In this document: positions 39,706 through 49,034 of the stretch, one piece after another
Numbering within the stretch: the first letter of the stretch is position 1
How the letters are laid out: the number at the start of each line of letters is the position of its first letter
Assembly: GCF_028765345.1 (NCBI RefSeq)
Contig: NZ_JARAJZ010000002.1
Span: forward strand, 191,942-255,941
Source: Sporolactobacillus sp. CQH2019
GTDB taxonomy: Bacteria > Bacillota > Bacilli > Bacillales > Sporolactobacillaceae
Direction of reading: 5' to 3'
Length of the DNA: 64,000 nucleotides
The notes under the pieces: model-generated
Seen by the model: the letters and a program-made list of their open reading frames with translations, nothing else
The model's database searches: none
What the model was told of the DNA's origin: nothing
Position numbers and translations under genes: made by a program

Positions 39706-40347
39706 ATGGTAACGTCTTATATGGACTATACGTCCCCTGATGTCGAATACTTTTTCGACATTAATAGGAACAGACTTAATACACGTAACGCAGAGAATTT
39801 TATTAATCGTTTGGGCCGGGACAATCTTAACACGCTAGGCAATACATCGCTTCTTGACATTTATCTAAGCCGGGGACATGTGATTGAACCCCACTATCAT
39901 CAAAATGCGTCGGAGCTTGTCTATTGCATCTCCGGATCGGCCATCGTGTCGTTGATTAATCCCTTTACCAATCAAGTCGCAAATATACCCATCGCTCCCG
40001 GTCAAGTTGCAAATATCCCGCAGGGCTGGTGGCACTGGGAAATTGCCTCGCAAAATAAAACCCATTTACTCGCTATTTTTGATGCTCCTTACCCGGAATA
40101 TATATTCGGATCAGACCTTTTAACAAAGACCCCGATTGAAGTGCTCGCCCATACGTACTGCCTGGATCCTCATCTGCTTAAGCAGGCCCTGGCCCCTTTG
40201 CAGGGACCATCCATTGTTATCGGACCGACTGATGAATGTCTGCAGTCAAACATTTACGGCCCCAAAAAATCAAACTCACACCCGCTGCCGAAAGATCACA
40301 ATATGCCGCAGAATCCATACGCTCAAGATTCAAGATACAGCTACTGA
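39706..40347 (+). CDS. Cupin-domain protein
   Basis: 213 aa with one double-stranded beta-helix cupin. Motif 1 is HVIEPHYHQNASELVYCISG (about 58-77: His, His, Glu ligands), motif 2 is IPQGWWHWEI (about 106-115, His). It resembles small oxalate-decarboxylase-like cupins of bacilli, seen in spore or secretion contexts, but substrate is unknown. C-terminus is Pro/Asn/Tyr-rich (MPQNPYAQDSRYSY). ATG at 39706 has GGAG eight bases ahead; an ATG two codons earlier is too close to it. Confidence 0.87.
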   Translation: MVTSYMDYTSPDVEYFFDINRNRLNTRNAENFINRLGRDNLNTLGNTSLLDIYLSRGHVIEPHYHQNASELVYCISGSAIVSLINPFTNQVANIPIAPGQVANIPQGWWHWEIASQNKTHLLAIFDAPYPEYIFGSDLLTKTPIEVLAHTYCLDPHLLKQALAPLQGPSIVIGPTDECLQSNIYGPKKSNSHPLPKDHNMPQNPYAQDSRYSY

Positions 40348-40509
40348 GCATTTTCCTTCTTCTGTGAACGGTCCACTTTCTCCCCCCACTTTGCCGGCTA
40401 TCTCCGCAAGCGGTTTTTTTTCGTACATTTTATGATGCACCGTTTCCTTTTTTTGCATAGCATTTTTTTCGTTCAATAAACCAAAATAATTCCGGGGGTG
40501 AGAATCAAC

Positions 40510-40680
40510 ATGAGAAATGGCAATAACTTTTGGCCGTTTTTAGCAATTTGCGGAGCAGCTACAGCAGCTTTTATTTGGTTGAGAAATGGTCAGAACAATG
40601 TGCCGCAGTGGGTCCGGCAGCCGATGCGGCAGATGAACAAAACAGCGCAGCGATTTGCCGGGGCTTTCAATCCTCAGGTT
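40510..40680 (+). CDS. Small one-TM protein
   Basis: 56-aa protein starting MRNGNNFWPFLAICGAATAA: one hydrophobic helix (about 7-23), then a basic amphipathic tail (RQPMRQMNKTAQRFAGAF). GGGGGTG lies nine bases ahead of the ATG. Similar to small DUF3918-like proteins in bacilli; role not known. The array 2 repeats begin about 80 bases downstream. Confidence 0.72.
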
Positions 40681-40759
40681 TGATCATTCAGAACACCGCC
40701 ATATGAATAAGCTCCGTGCTGAAAAGCCGGAGCTTATTCACGTGCTGAATTTTTGCGCG

Positions 40760-41660
40760 ATGCGTTGCGAGTTCCGATCGATTCGGTGCGGCCTCGATTT
40801 TTGGGTGCGACTTCGGCCTGATTCAGTGCGACTTTCTCCCGGTTCGGTGCGAGTTCCGACCGATTCGGTGCGGCCTCGATTTTTTGGCGCGTCCTCGGCC
40901 TGATTTGGTGCAACTTTCCCCCCATTTGGTGCGAGTTCCGATCGATTCGGTGCGGCCTCGATTTTTGGGTGCGACCTCGGCCTGATTTGGTGCGACTTTC
41001 TCCCGGTTCGGTGCGAGTTCTGACCGATTCGGTGCGGCCTCGATTTTTCGGTGCGGCCTCGGCCTGATTTGGTGCGACTTTCTCCCGGTTCGGTGCGAGT
41101 TCTGACCGATTCGGTGCGGCCTCGATTTTTGGGTGCGACTTCGGCCTGATTTGGTGCGACTTCGGCCTGATTTGGTGCGACTTTGGCCTGATTCGGTGCG
41201 ACTTTCTCCCGGTTCGGCGCGAGTTCCGATCGATTCGGTGCGGCCTCGATTTTTGGGTGCGGCTTCGGCCTGGTTCGGTGTGACTTTCTCCCGGTTCGGT
41301 GCGAGTTCCGATCGATTCGGTGCGGCCTCGATTTTTGGGTGCGGCTTCGGCCTGGTTCGGTGTGACTTTCTCCCGGTTCGGTGCGAGTTCCGATCGATTC
41401 GGTGCGGCCTCGATTTTTGGGTGCGACTTCGGCCTGATTTGGTGCGACTTTGGCCTGATTCGGTGCGACTTTCTCCCGGTTCGGTGCGAGTTCTGACCGA
41501 TTCGGTGCGGCTTCGATTTTTCGGTGCGGCTTCGGCCTGATTTGGTGCGACTTTCTCCCGGTTCGGTGCGAGTTCCGATCGATTCGGTGCGGCCTCGATT
41601 TTTGGGTGCGACTTCGGCCTGATTTGGTGCGACTTTCCTCCCATTCGGTGCGAGTTGATG
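40760..41660. repeat. Array 2 of 21-nt units (about 43 units)
   Basis: Each unit opens with GTGCG (usually after TTCG or TTTG). Four unit types recur in fixed order: A (21 nt, GTGCGAGTTCCGATCGATTCG type), B (19 nt, GTGCGGCCTCGATTTTTGG type), C (21 nt, GTGCGACTTCGGCCTGATTTG type), D (21 nt, GTGCGACTTTCTCCCGGTTCG type). ABCD of 82 bp repeats ten times; C is present three times in one block (41130-41195) and twice in another (41420-41460), and a variant E replaces D once. The 273-codon open frame on the minus strand is an artefact of the period; no ribosome site. Confidence 0.95.
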
Positions 41661-41705
41661 CAGCGAACTTCTAAATTTTTGACTGACTTTTGACTAACTG
41701 AATTA

Positions 41706-42731
41706 TTATCTGGATTTTGTTGTTATGTTATTTTTTCTTCTCTGATAATAATAGGTTTCGTATATTTCATGTGCGGGTCTTTTATAGTAAAGTCCTGCAC
41801 CGGCTCCACTTCCGGCTATTGGAATGTTCATTTTTTTCATAAGGCGTGGAATCAGGTAACGATTTTCGACCATGAGTAATTCACGGCATTGTCTATTTGT
41901 CATGTTCCGGCCGAATAGCAGAAAATAGTCGAGTAACATTGGTTCATGTGCGGTTTGACTGCGGATCCCACAGAATGGGCAGGCCCATTGCCCATAGATA
42001 CGCTGCATTGAATAATTCCGACAGTGATCACAGCAAACGCCGCGTTGTAAATTGGCCGTCTTGATTTTAAATTTTTCTAAAACATCAGGGACGTCCTCGA
42101 TTTGTTCAGCAAGCAGTTGCTTTTCCAAAACATTAAGTGCCGCTTCATTTATTTTGTCTGGGTATTTTTTAAACCAACATTGAATTCGCGCGGGAATTTG
42201 TTCAGCATGAGTGACAAAATCATTAACGGAAGGCATACCGGAGAGATTATCGATAATTGCGGCGGGATTAGCGATGACAACCTGTGATTCAATCGCAGGC
42301 ACAGAAATTTGATGATTGACAAGCCATTTTTTCAGTAAATATTTTTGGCGGCTGAGCTGAGTCAGCGGATTGGGAAAACCTTCACGCCGTCCGGAAATTA
42401 TGCGAACCAGCTGACCGTCAGGCAAAAAGCTTAACGTTCCCGAATAGTTTTTTGCTTCCAATATTGCTAGAAAATTCGGGGTCAGTAATAATGTATCGAT
42501 TTGGAATTTTTGTTCTTCAATGGATAAGCGTAAATCATAGAAGATTCGTACTCTTTCATCGGGAAAACTGCGCAGATAAAAATCCAGTTCCTGTTCGCCG
42601 TGCCATCCTGCCTCAAGCCGAGCCAGATCCTTCTCGATCGCGGCTACTCCCGGAATGTCGCGGGGCAAATGCCACAGCAGGGACTGTTCTGCAAGCAAAC
42701 GCCACGGCGCAAAAAGCGGCTTCACAATCAA
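41706..42731 (-). CDS. NERD-domain protein with zinc-ribbon
   Basis: 341 aa. N-terminal NERD (nuclease-related) domain at about 40-150: WHGEQELDFYLRSF, then FQIDTLLLTPNFLAILEAKNYSG, i.e. the Glu, Asp and Glu-x-Lys positions of the restriction-endonuclease-like fold (E-x..D..ExK) are present. About 225-260 has a CDHCRNYS...CPFCGIRS zinc ribbon. TTG at 42731 is preceded by AAGGAG at eight bases. NERD proteins are suspected DNA-processing enzymes. Repeat arrays lie just past its 3-prime end and about 470 bases upstream. Confidence 0.88.
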   Translation of the reverse strand: MIVKPLFAPWRLLAEQSLLWHLPRDIPGVAAIEKDLARLEAGWHGEQELDFYLRSFPDERVRIFYDLRLSIEEQKFQIDTLLLTPNFLAILEAKNYSGTLSFLPDGQLVRIISGRREGFPNPLTQLSRQKYLLKKWLVNHQISVPAIESQVVIANPAAIIDNLSGMPSVNDFVTHAEQIPARIQCWFKKYPDKINEAALNVLEKQLLAEQIEDVPDVLEKFKIKTANLQRGVCCDHCRNYSMQRIYGQWACPFCGIRSQTAHEPMLLDYFLLFGRNMTNRQCRELLMVENRYLIPRLMKKMNIPIAGSGAGAGLYYKRPAHEIYETYYYQRRKNNITTKSR

Positions 42732-43198
42732 ACAAATCACTCCTTTTCAAGTACAATTTACTTTAATAAAATAAAATTCAACAATCATTTTAAAAATCCT
42801 GTTCTTGCAGTTCCAAAGAGAATATTGAAATATCTCAAAAAAGCACGAATTTCGGAGACATTTGTTGTTAAAATGTTATTTAGCATTGATTTTTACACTA
42901 ATAAAGGTATTCGAAATAATTTTTAAGAAAATCTGCTTTATTAGTCACAAGCATAAAATTTTGCCCAGTATCCATTGACGATTCCCCGTTCAGCACGATT
43001 TTGGCGTAATTCCCAAGACGCTGACTCCTGCTCATGGAGCGAAATGAAACCTAGCCAAAAGAGCGCCGCTACCTGAATATGGGCTTTTACTGGGACTTGA
43101 AGAAAAAAAGTGACGGCACGCAGCAACCGCCAAGGTAGCCAGTATCCGTTCATGATGAGGCTCATCCAGCTGAGATAATTTACACACAAAAAGGACTT
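42732..43198. other. AT-rich upstream region of the NERD gene and adjacent unique sequence
   Basis: 42740-42930 is strongly AT-rich and probably holds the NERD promoter. 42940-43190 carries an open frame on the minus strand reading into array 3, without ribosome site; it could be a gene remnant. Words CCAGTATCC recur at 42964 and 43140. Confidence 0.45.
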
Positions 43199-43470
43199 GA
43201 CCATTTTTGGTGCGACCTCTGTCTGGTTTGGTACGACTTTCCCCCCATTCGGTGCGACTTCTGTCTGGTTCGGTGCGACTTTCCCCCCATTCGGTGCGAC
43301 CTCTGTCTGGTTTGGTACGACTTTCCCCCCATTTGGTGCGACTTCTGCCTGGTTCGGTGCGACCGCTCCTGTTCGGTGCGAGTTCCGCCTGATTTGGTGC
43401 GACTTTCCCCCCATTCGGTGCGACTGCTCAGATTCGGTGCGAGCTCAAAATTTCGGCGCAAGTCAGGCTC
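43199..43470. repeat. Array 3 of 21-nt units (12-13 units)
   Basis: Units open with GTGCGA or GTACGA as in array 2, mostly alternating GTGCGACCTCTGTCTGGTTTG and GTACGACTTTCCCCCCATTCG types (42-bp period); three units near the right end are 19 nt. Same orientation and head word as array 2, different bodies. Non-coding. Confidence 0.93.
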
Positions 43471-44247
43471 AATCCGTGTGGGTTTGGCCTAGCAATGAAA
43501 ATTTCTCTTCTTTTGTTTTCTCCTCCCCTATTCTGGTTCGGAATTTCTTAAATCCGGTTTGTTTCCCACTGTTCTGTGCGTGTTCTGCCTTCTGCAATTT
43601 TTTTGATCCCTGTTTTTTGTCAGATGTATTGCTTCAGCAATCATTCTGATCAGATTGCCGATATCTGTGAGCTGAAAAACTATAATTTTCATTATCTGGA
43701 TAGGATGACGATTTTACAGGACGGCCCCCTATTTGCGACTGATGCGCATGTCCATGTTTTTTAGCCATGGAAAACAGCAGTGGTTCAAAACTGGCTGTTT
43801 TCCCGGAATAATATTCTGATTGTCGAACCCTTATTCAGACGTTTGTTCGGTTTGAGATTTCCCCTTTATTAACGATCATTTTATACGTAACATGCAGGTT
43901 AAATTGTCAAATAATTTAAAATATGTTATAATAAATTTAATGATTTTTTAATAATTATTCTCCCCGCGTTTTTTTGCAGTCACTCCGAATTCCATGAGCA
44001 CTATTTGTTACGCTCAGCTATTCCCTATAATAATTCTAAACAGGTGGAATTTCGTTTTTCTGTTTTTTTTTAACTTCATCAGAAAAAGAGTGGCTGCTTC
44101 CGATATTCCGTGGCATTTTCTGCGCGAACGGATTCGGAAACGGCCGGTCGGGGCTTTCCTACTCTCGGAACAGCGGCGTCGCTCTGGTTCGGCGCACATT
44201 TGCAGATTCCCCGGCTCCGGGGAGAATGGACAGGAGCTGGTGTTATT
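43471..44247. other. Intergenic region upstream of the glycosyltransferase gene
   Basis: Includes a very AT-rich stretch (43900-43960, with TATAAT near 43926) that may be a promoter. Small open frames lack ribosome sites. Confidence 0.45.
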
Positions 44248-45426
44248 TTGCAAGAAGGATATCATTTTAAAGATGAGGGAAAGGGTGAAGTCCGCGATTA
44301 TCTTGATTTTTATCATTCCATCGATTTCGATCCGGTTGAGCAAAGCCTGCCCGATCGGGTGCGCACGCTCACCTTCGTCCTCGGAGGCATGCTTCCGTAC
44401 AGCGGCGGCAGAACTTCTGTCTTAAAGCTGGGTACCTATCTGAGCCAAAAAGGCTATCAGGTCGCCTACCTCAGCTATAAACCGCAGTCCGTGGAGGAAA
44501 TGGAACGGAACGCCGAATTGAATCTTCCCGGCTATCTGGGAAAGATTCTTCCGGCGTCGGCGCTTGAAAGCTATCAATCAGATGTGTGGATCGCTACTTT
44601 CTGGGAATCCGCCTATGTGATCAAAAATCTGCACGGGTACAAAATGTACTTCGTTCAGGATTATGAGCCTTATTTTTATGATTACGGGGATCAATATCTG
44701 CTGGCCAAAAAAACGTATGATTTGAACCTGCATATGGTCAGCCTCGGTCCGTGGAATAAAGCAATGATTGAAAAAAACTGCTCGCCGCTGAGCCCGGTTG
44801 ACAGCATTCCTTTTGCTTTTGAACCGGCGGACTATCCGGAAGTTCCGCGTGATTTCAGGAAATACCCGCAGAAAAAGGAGCTGTCCATTGCCGTTTACAA
44901 TCGGCCGACGGCCAGGCGGGCGCCGATCATTACGCAACTGCTGATGAAACGGCTGGAGGAACAGCTGCAGAACGAGGGAATCACACTTCATGTTTATTAT
45001 TACGGATCGCCGCTCGGCACCTTTTTTGCCAACGGAACCAATCTCGGCAAACTGAACAAGTCGGAGCTTTTTAAACTCTATGCAAAATGCGATTTCGGCA
45101 TGGTGGCCTCGATGAGCAATATTTCACTCGTTCCGTTTGAAATGATGCACACCGGATTGCCGGTGATGGAGTTTGCAGACGGCACGCTCCCCTACTTTTT
45201 TGAAAAGGGTTCGGCTCTGCTGACAAGCATGGATTTTCATGACTTTTCGCGCCGCTTCCATTTTTATCTGAAACGGCCGAAGGAATTGGAAAAAATGACC
45301 GCGTTCGCTAAAAAGCAACTGAAGCGGACAAACTGGCAGCGCACAGCCGCTGCGTTTGCGCAGATTGTCGGAAAAATCGACGGACAGTCGAAAAACGATT
45401 CTGTCCGATTCGGATCGCTGGTCTGA
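44248..45426 (+). CDS. Glycosyltransferase (WsaF-like, GT-B)
   Basis: 392-aa protein resembling WsaF-type rhamnosyltransferases of S-layer glycan and rhamnan clusters: LTFVLGGMLPYSGGRTSVLKLG (N-terminal Rossmann half, near 30-50), KMYFVQDYEPYFYDYGDQ (near 130), and a C-terminal donor-binding half with FGMVASMSNISLVPFEMMHTGLPV (Glu of GT4-like motif, near 300-320). The frame extends to an ATG at 44110 but those residues look non-coding; TTG at 44248 has GGAG eleven bases before. The start is uncertain. No other glycan gene is near, so it is an orphan. Confidence 0.85.
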   Translation: MQEGYHFKDEGKGEVRDYLDFYHSIDFDPVEQSLPDRVRTLTFVLGGMLPYSGGRTSVLKLGTYLSQKGYQVAYLSYKPQSVEEMERNAELNLPGYLGKILPASALESYQSDVWIATFWESAYVIKNLHGYKMYFVQDYEPYFYDYGDQYLLAKKTYDLNLHMVSLGPWNKAMIEKNCSPLSPVDSIPFAFEPADYPEVPRDFRKYPQKKELSIAVYNRPTARRAPIITQLLMKRLEEQLQNEGITLHVYYYGSPLGTFFANGTNLGKLNKSELFKLYAKCDFGMVASMSNISLVPFEMMHTGLPVMEFADGTLPYFFEKGSALLTSMDFHDFSRRFHFYLKRPKELEKMTAFAKKQLKRTNWQRTAAAFAQIVGKIDGQSKNDSVRFGSLV

Positions 45427-46321
45427 ACAAGTTCATGCCTTTCTGCTGCACCGGTCCGGATCGCTGAAAGCGTTTAGCTGTGCTTCGCCAATCCCTGTTT
45501 TGTTTTCTCAATGCCGGCGCTCCCCCGCATCGCTGCCGGTTTTTTCCCTGCGGAGGGCTTACAGCCGAAACTTATCAATCGGAGCGGCTGAATTCACCAT
45601 TTTTTAATTCTCCGACTGCTGGCTGCGAGAGCCGGAGAATTTCCCCGGATGAATCCGCCAGTGCTCAGCTTCCTTCTTCATTAAGCAATCTGAGCCGCTG
45701 AGCAGCAGACGAGGTTCTCGGATCAAAACACGTTTCAAAAAGGCGGCGGTGAGCTGAGCGCTGTTTTTCATGTAACCGGCCCGCCCGTTTTAGCCGCATG
45801 TTCGAAGCACGTTCATCTGCTTATTGGCTTTAAAAGCCCATCTCCCGGTCCGATCAGCTTTAAAGCGCCGGATGTTTTTTTAAATCAACGCAAACCTTTC
45901 AACGCTACGGCGCTTATTTTTTTGTCTGCATCCGCTGCGTCTGCGGGGGAGCCTCGATATTTTGTGCACGGATCGTCGTGTACCCGGCTTTTTGCCTTCC
46001 CGCTCCGTACCGGGCCCTGCATTCCCGCGTTTTCTATACCGAGGCCATGAGAAATCCTGATGTTAAGGTATTTTCGGCCTATTAGTGACTTGTATAATTA
46101 TACCAATGAGGTAGAAGTGTTAAGCTGGAGATCCCTTACTGACTTTTAACCACCTTGTTATAATTATCCGCCGGGGGGTTCATTCCGGCACCATGGTTGC
46201 TGCCGTGGGAATCGGCAGCCATCGGAGAAATGCTGAACAGTGAAGTCTTGAAACTCAAATCCGTCATTCATGATCAAACAGCCATTCCAGAGAAAATGCT
46301 GAACAGCGGAGTCCTGAAACA
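45427..46321. other. 895-bp intergenic region between glycosyltransferase and ger operon
   Basis: A hairpin (ATTCTCCG at 45608 with CGGAGAAT at 45633-45640) may end the glycosyltransferase transcript. Further right are TATAATTATA-type AT words at 46094 and 46160, and a direct repeat that enters the gerC 3-prime end (listed). No gene seen. Confidence 0.5.
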
Positions 46322-46326
46322 TCAAT
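46224..46326. repeat. Imperfect direct repeat at the end of the ger operon
   Basis: AGAAATGCTGAACAGTGAAG...TTGAAAC (from 46226) recurs as AGAAAATGCTGAACAGCGGAG...CTGAAAC (from 46291), about 35 bases each with a few changes; the second copy overlaps the stop codon of the gerC-type gene. Confidence 0.75.
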
Positions 46327-47494
46327 CTAAAGTCGGCATCATATTATTTTTCCCTGAATCTTTTATGTAAGCATGGACCTCTACCTTTTTTAAAGTCAGT
46401 TTGTCAAGATCTATTTTCCCGTTATGTTGAAGCCGATGCCATTTTGCGGAATATTTGCTTCTGTAAAGCGCTTCGGAAAAATGAAAAGCATCTATATGCT
46501 GGTTGACGGATACACGATACGTTCTTTCTATTTCTCTCCTTACTTGTGTTTCGAGGAGTCTTTCCAATGTTCTTTCGTGTGTCGGTTTAATAATTGTCAT
46601 GACGTGTGCCGTTACGTTAATGTCAATCGTAAAGCGGACCTTGCCGGTGCGGTCCATAGCCGGCACAATTCTGGACTTCGTGCCGGTAACATCTACGGAA
46701 GCCAGATACCGCTCCTGATCCTTCAGAATGACGCGCACACGTCCCACGCCGCCGCTGTAAAGCCATCTAAGCCCGTATACATCAGTGCAAATTAATTTCC
46801 CCTGTATATCATTTTCGGATAGGATGACGACGCCCAAGTAATCGGTATCCGTCTGGCCTTTATGCAATCCGCTTCTTTCCTTAAGGGAAATAAGCGGCAG
46901 TTCCGTCTGATGATTGGGTTCATCGAGGCTCAGAATCAATTCACGCAGGGACTTGGGCCTGACATAGGAATTCTGCAAATAATTGTTGTCCGGATCGCTT
47001 AACTTGCTCATTGATATAGGAATTTTATTAATCGGAACGGAAGTCAGATACTTTTCCAGATCACTGCCCGCAGCGACATAATACAAAATATTATAACGTG
47101 TGCTGTAATTTCTGTTGATTAAATCAATGCTTTCCTTAAGCCCCCGATGATGGATCACTCTTTCCGACAAAAGGACAAAAGAGAGGTGGCCCCAATAAAC
47201 ATGACGATCCATAAGAAGATACAGATTGCTTACCGCTTGATTGATCGTTCTCCCCGAAGCCTTCACTATAGATGAGGAGCTGCTGCTCGAACCGCCTCCC
47301 AGCCCCCCGCCGGACGTTCCGACCATGGATGAGAAATCGATAAACTGCACGTACACCACGTATTGCCCGCCTTGATAATCAAAGCCGATCCCATGTGCAT
47401 AAACCATTCTCTCCGGCTCATTGGAATCCCCGCCGCAGCCGCACAGCCCCGATATCGTTAGCAGGATGGCAAAAATGCCGGCGTGTTTTCTCAT
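46322..47494 (-). CDS. Germinant receptor C subunit (GerKC/GerAC family)
   Basis: 390-aa lipoprotein subunit of a spore germinant receptor. Signal peptide with a lipobox ending LCGC (Cys at about 20), then the Ger(x)C fold; a Gly/Ser-rich loop (GTSGGGLGGGSSSSSSS) near 59-75 is unusual. It ends the B-A-C operon, starting one base after the A-subunit stop. Acts at the outer face of the inner spore membrane. Confidence 0.95.
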   Translation of the reverse strand: MRKHAGIFAILLTISGLCGCGGDSNEPERMVYAHGIGFDYQGGQYVVYVQFIDFSSMVGTSGGGLGGGSSSSSSSIVKASGRTINQAVSNLYLLMDRHVYWGHLSFVLLSERVIHHRGLKESIDLINRNYSTRYNILYYVAAGSDLEKYLTSVPINKIPISMSKLSDPDNNYLQNSYVRPKSLRELILSLDEPNHQTELPLISLKERSGLHKGQTDTDYLGVVILSENDIQGKLICTDVYGLRWLYSGGVGRVRVILKDQERYLASVDVTGTKSRIVPAMDRTGKVRFTIDINVTAHVMTIIKPTHERTLERLLETQVRREIERTYRVSVNQHIDAFHFSEALYRSKYSAKWHRLQHNGKIDLDKLTLKKVEVHAYIKDSGKNNMMPTLD

Positions 47495-47495
47495 G

Positions 47496-49034
47496 TTAAT
47501 TTTTTCCTTTTGGCGTATTATCCCGGGAAAACAACATGACCGGCCTCTTTTTATTGTATCGTGCCGGCAATCTGAACATAGCTTTCACTATGTTGAAAAA
47601 ATCAAGATTGGCCAGCATTTCCATATAAGGGAGGCCGAATATCCGTAAATTTGAAACATAAACGATGATAAAGAAAAATGATAATATAAACCCGAACAAT
47701 CCCAAAAAAGAAGCAAGCACAATCGTTGCGATCCGAAGCAGACTAATCGCTCCTATAATTCCCTGATTCGTAAATGTGAACGTGGAAATGGTCGACACGG
47801 CAATAACAACCATCATGGCCGGGCTGGTCAGCCGCGCATCAATAACCGCTTGGCCAATAATCAGGCCTCCGACGACACTGACCGTGAAACCGATCGACTG
47901 CGGCATGCGCATCCCGGATTCTTTTAACAATTCGAACAGGATGATCACCACGATTGCTTCAAGACCCGTCGGCAGCGGCAATCCCTGGCGCGATTCAACA
48001 ACCGGGGCCAGCAGCGTAAGCGGCAGCTGGTTTTGATGAAAAGTTGTGATGGCAACCCAGAAGCCAGGCAGATAAGCCGCAAAAAACACGCCGAATATTC
48101 TCAGCGCCCGCTCAAAGGAACTGTAAAAAGACGAAAATTCGCTGTCGCCCGACGATTTCAGCAGGAAGAACAGATTGGTCGGCACGATATTTGCATAAGC
48201 GACTCCGTCGATTAAAATAGCGCATCGGCCGCTCAATAAGCTTTCAACAACAAAATCAGGACGTCCGGAATAAGAGTGCTTCGGAATGAGAAACGGAACT
48301 TTTTCGATCAATTCCATAAACTGATTCCCGCCATAGACAGCATCTACGTCGATTGCTTTGATACATTTTCTTAATTCATCAAGAATATGTTTGTTGGCAA
48401 TGTCTTTAATAAAAAGAAGGCCGACTGGGGTCCGTGAACGCCGTCCGATCTGATAGTTCTCGACTTTTAGCGAAGTCGTTTTCAGCCGCTTGCGGATTAA
48501 CGCAATATTTATCGATAAGTCCTCAATAAAGTTGTCCCGCGGGCCTTTTATGCTGACTTCCGTTCTCGTTTCTTCCGGAGTTCTTTGCGGCCGTTTGGAA
48601 ATGTCCGCTGAAAAAATATACGAACCGTTTTTTAGATAGAACAATACCTTTCCGGAAAAAACATCGTCCGTCATCTGCTTTTCATCGGTCACTTCGGCCA
48701 GATCCGGCAAATGCAGGGACTGCAGGATTCTGTCCTTCGTCATTACCGCGTTCTGATTACTCTGGAAGAAGTTCTCCATTTTCGGAAACATCGATTGGTT
48801 GAGCATTTCTTTATCAACCATGCCTTCGCAGTTGACAATGATTGCCTGATGATCGCCGAACCGCATCTGTTGAAAATGGATATCGGAACATCCGGCAAAC
48901 ACTTTTTGCAATTCGTTTTCACTGATCGATGTTTTAACGGTCTCTTTTCCGCCTTCACTGCCGATCCCGCGATCTGTGATCGTCTGAAGCTTTTTAACTC
49001 CTCCCGGTTTCCGGTTCGCTTTTTTTCTGCGCAT
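47496..49034 (-). CDS. Germinant receptor A subunit (GerKA/GerAA family)
   Basis: 512-aa GerA-family protein: soluble N-terminal half (RGPRDNFIEDLSINIALIRKR and YQIGRRSRTPVGLLFI, about 178-225) and membrane C-terminal part with four to five spans; family phrase ESRQGLPLPTGLEAIVVIILFELLKESG appears about 345-372. Forms the receptor ring for nutrient germinants. Its first 41 bases overlap the B gene, with GAGGAAG before the ATG. Germinant cannot be deduced. Confidence 0.96.
   Translation of the reverse strand: MRRKKANRKPGGVKKLQTITDRGIGSEGGKETVKTSISENELQKVFAGCSDIHFQQMRFGDHQAIIVNCEGMVDKEMLNQSMFPKMENFFQSNQNAVMTKDRILQSLHLPDLAEVTDEKQMTDDVFSGKVLFYLKNGSYIFSADISKRPQRTPEETRTEVSIKGPRDNFIEDLSINIALIRKRLKTTSLKVENYQIGRRSRTPVGLLFIKDIANKHILDELRKCIKAIDVDAVYGGNQFMELIEKVPFLIPKHSYSGRPDFVVESLLSGRCAILIDGVAYANIVPTNLFFLLKSSGDSEFSSFYSSFERALRIFGVFFAAYLPGFWVAITTFHQNQLPLTLLAPVVESRQGLPLPTGLEAIVVIILFELLKESGMRMPQSIGFTVSVVGGLIIGQAVIDARLTSPAMMVVIAVSTISTFTFTNQGIIGAISLLRIATIVLASFLGLFGFILSFFFIIVYVSNLRIFGLPYMEMLANLDFFNIVKAMFRLPARYNKKRPVMLFSRDNTPKGKN

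Noticed and set aside
40823-41644. 273-codon minus-strand open frame of repeated NREKVAPNQAE-like text
   Set aside because: Product of a stop-free 21-nt repeat; open on several frames and strands, no ribosome site, unit types of 19 nt shift the frame.
40760-41660. CRISPR array
   Set aside because: Units are contiguous 19-21 nt with no alternation of constant repeat and unique spacer, and no cas genes are near.
42941-43414. 157-codon minus-strand frame running out of array 3
   Set aside because: Start lies in the repeat array; the unique part has no recognised domain. It may be a remnant, but evidence is too thin.
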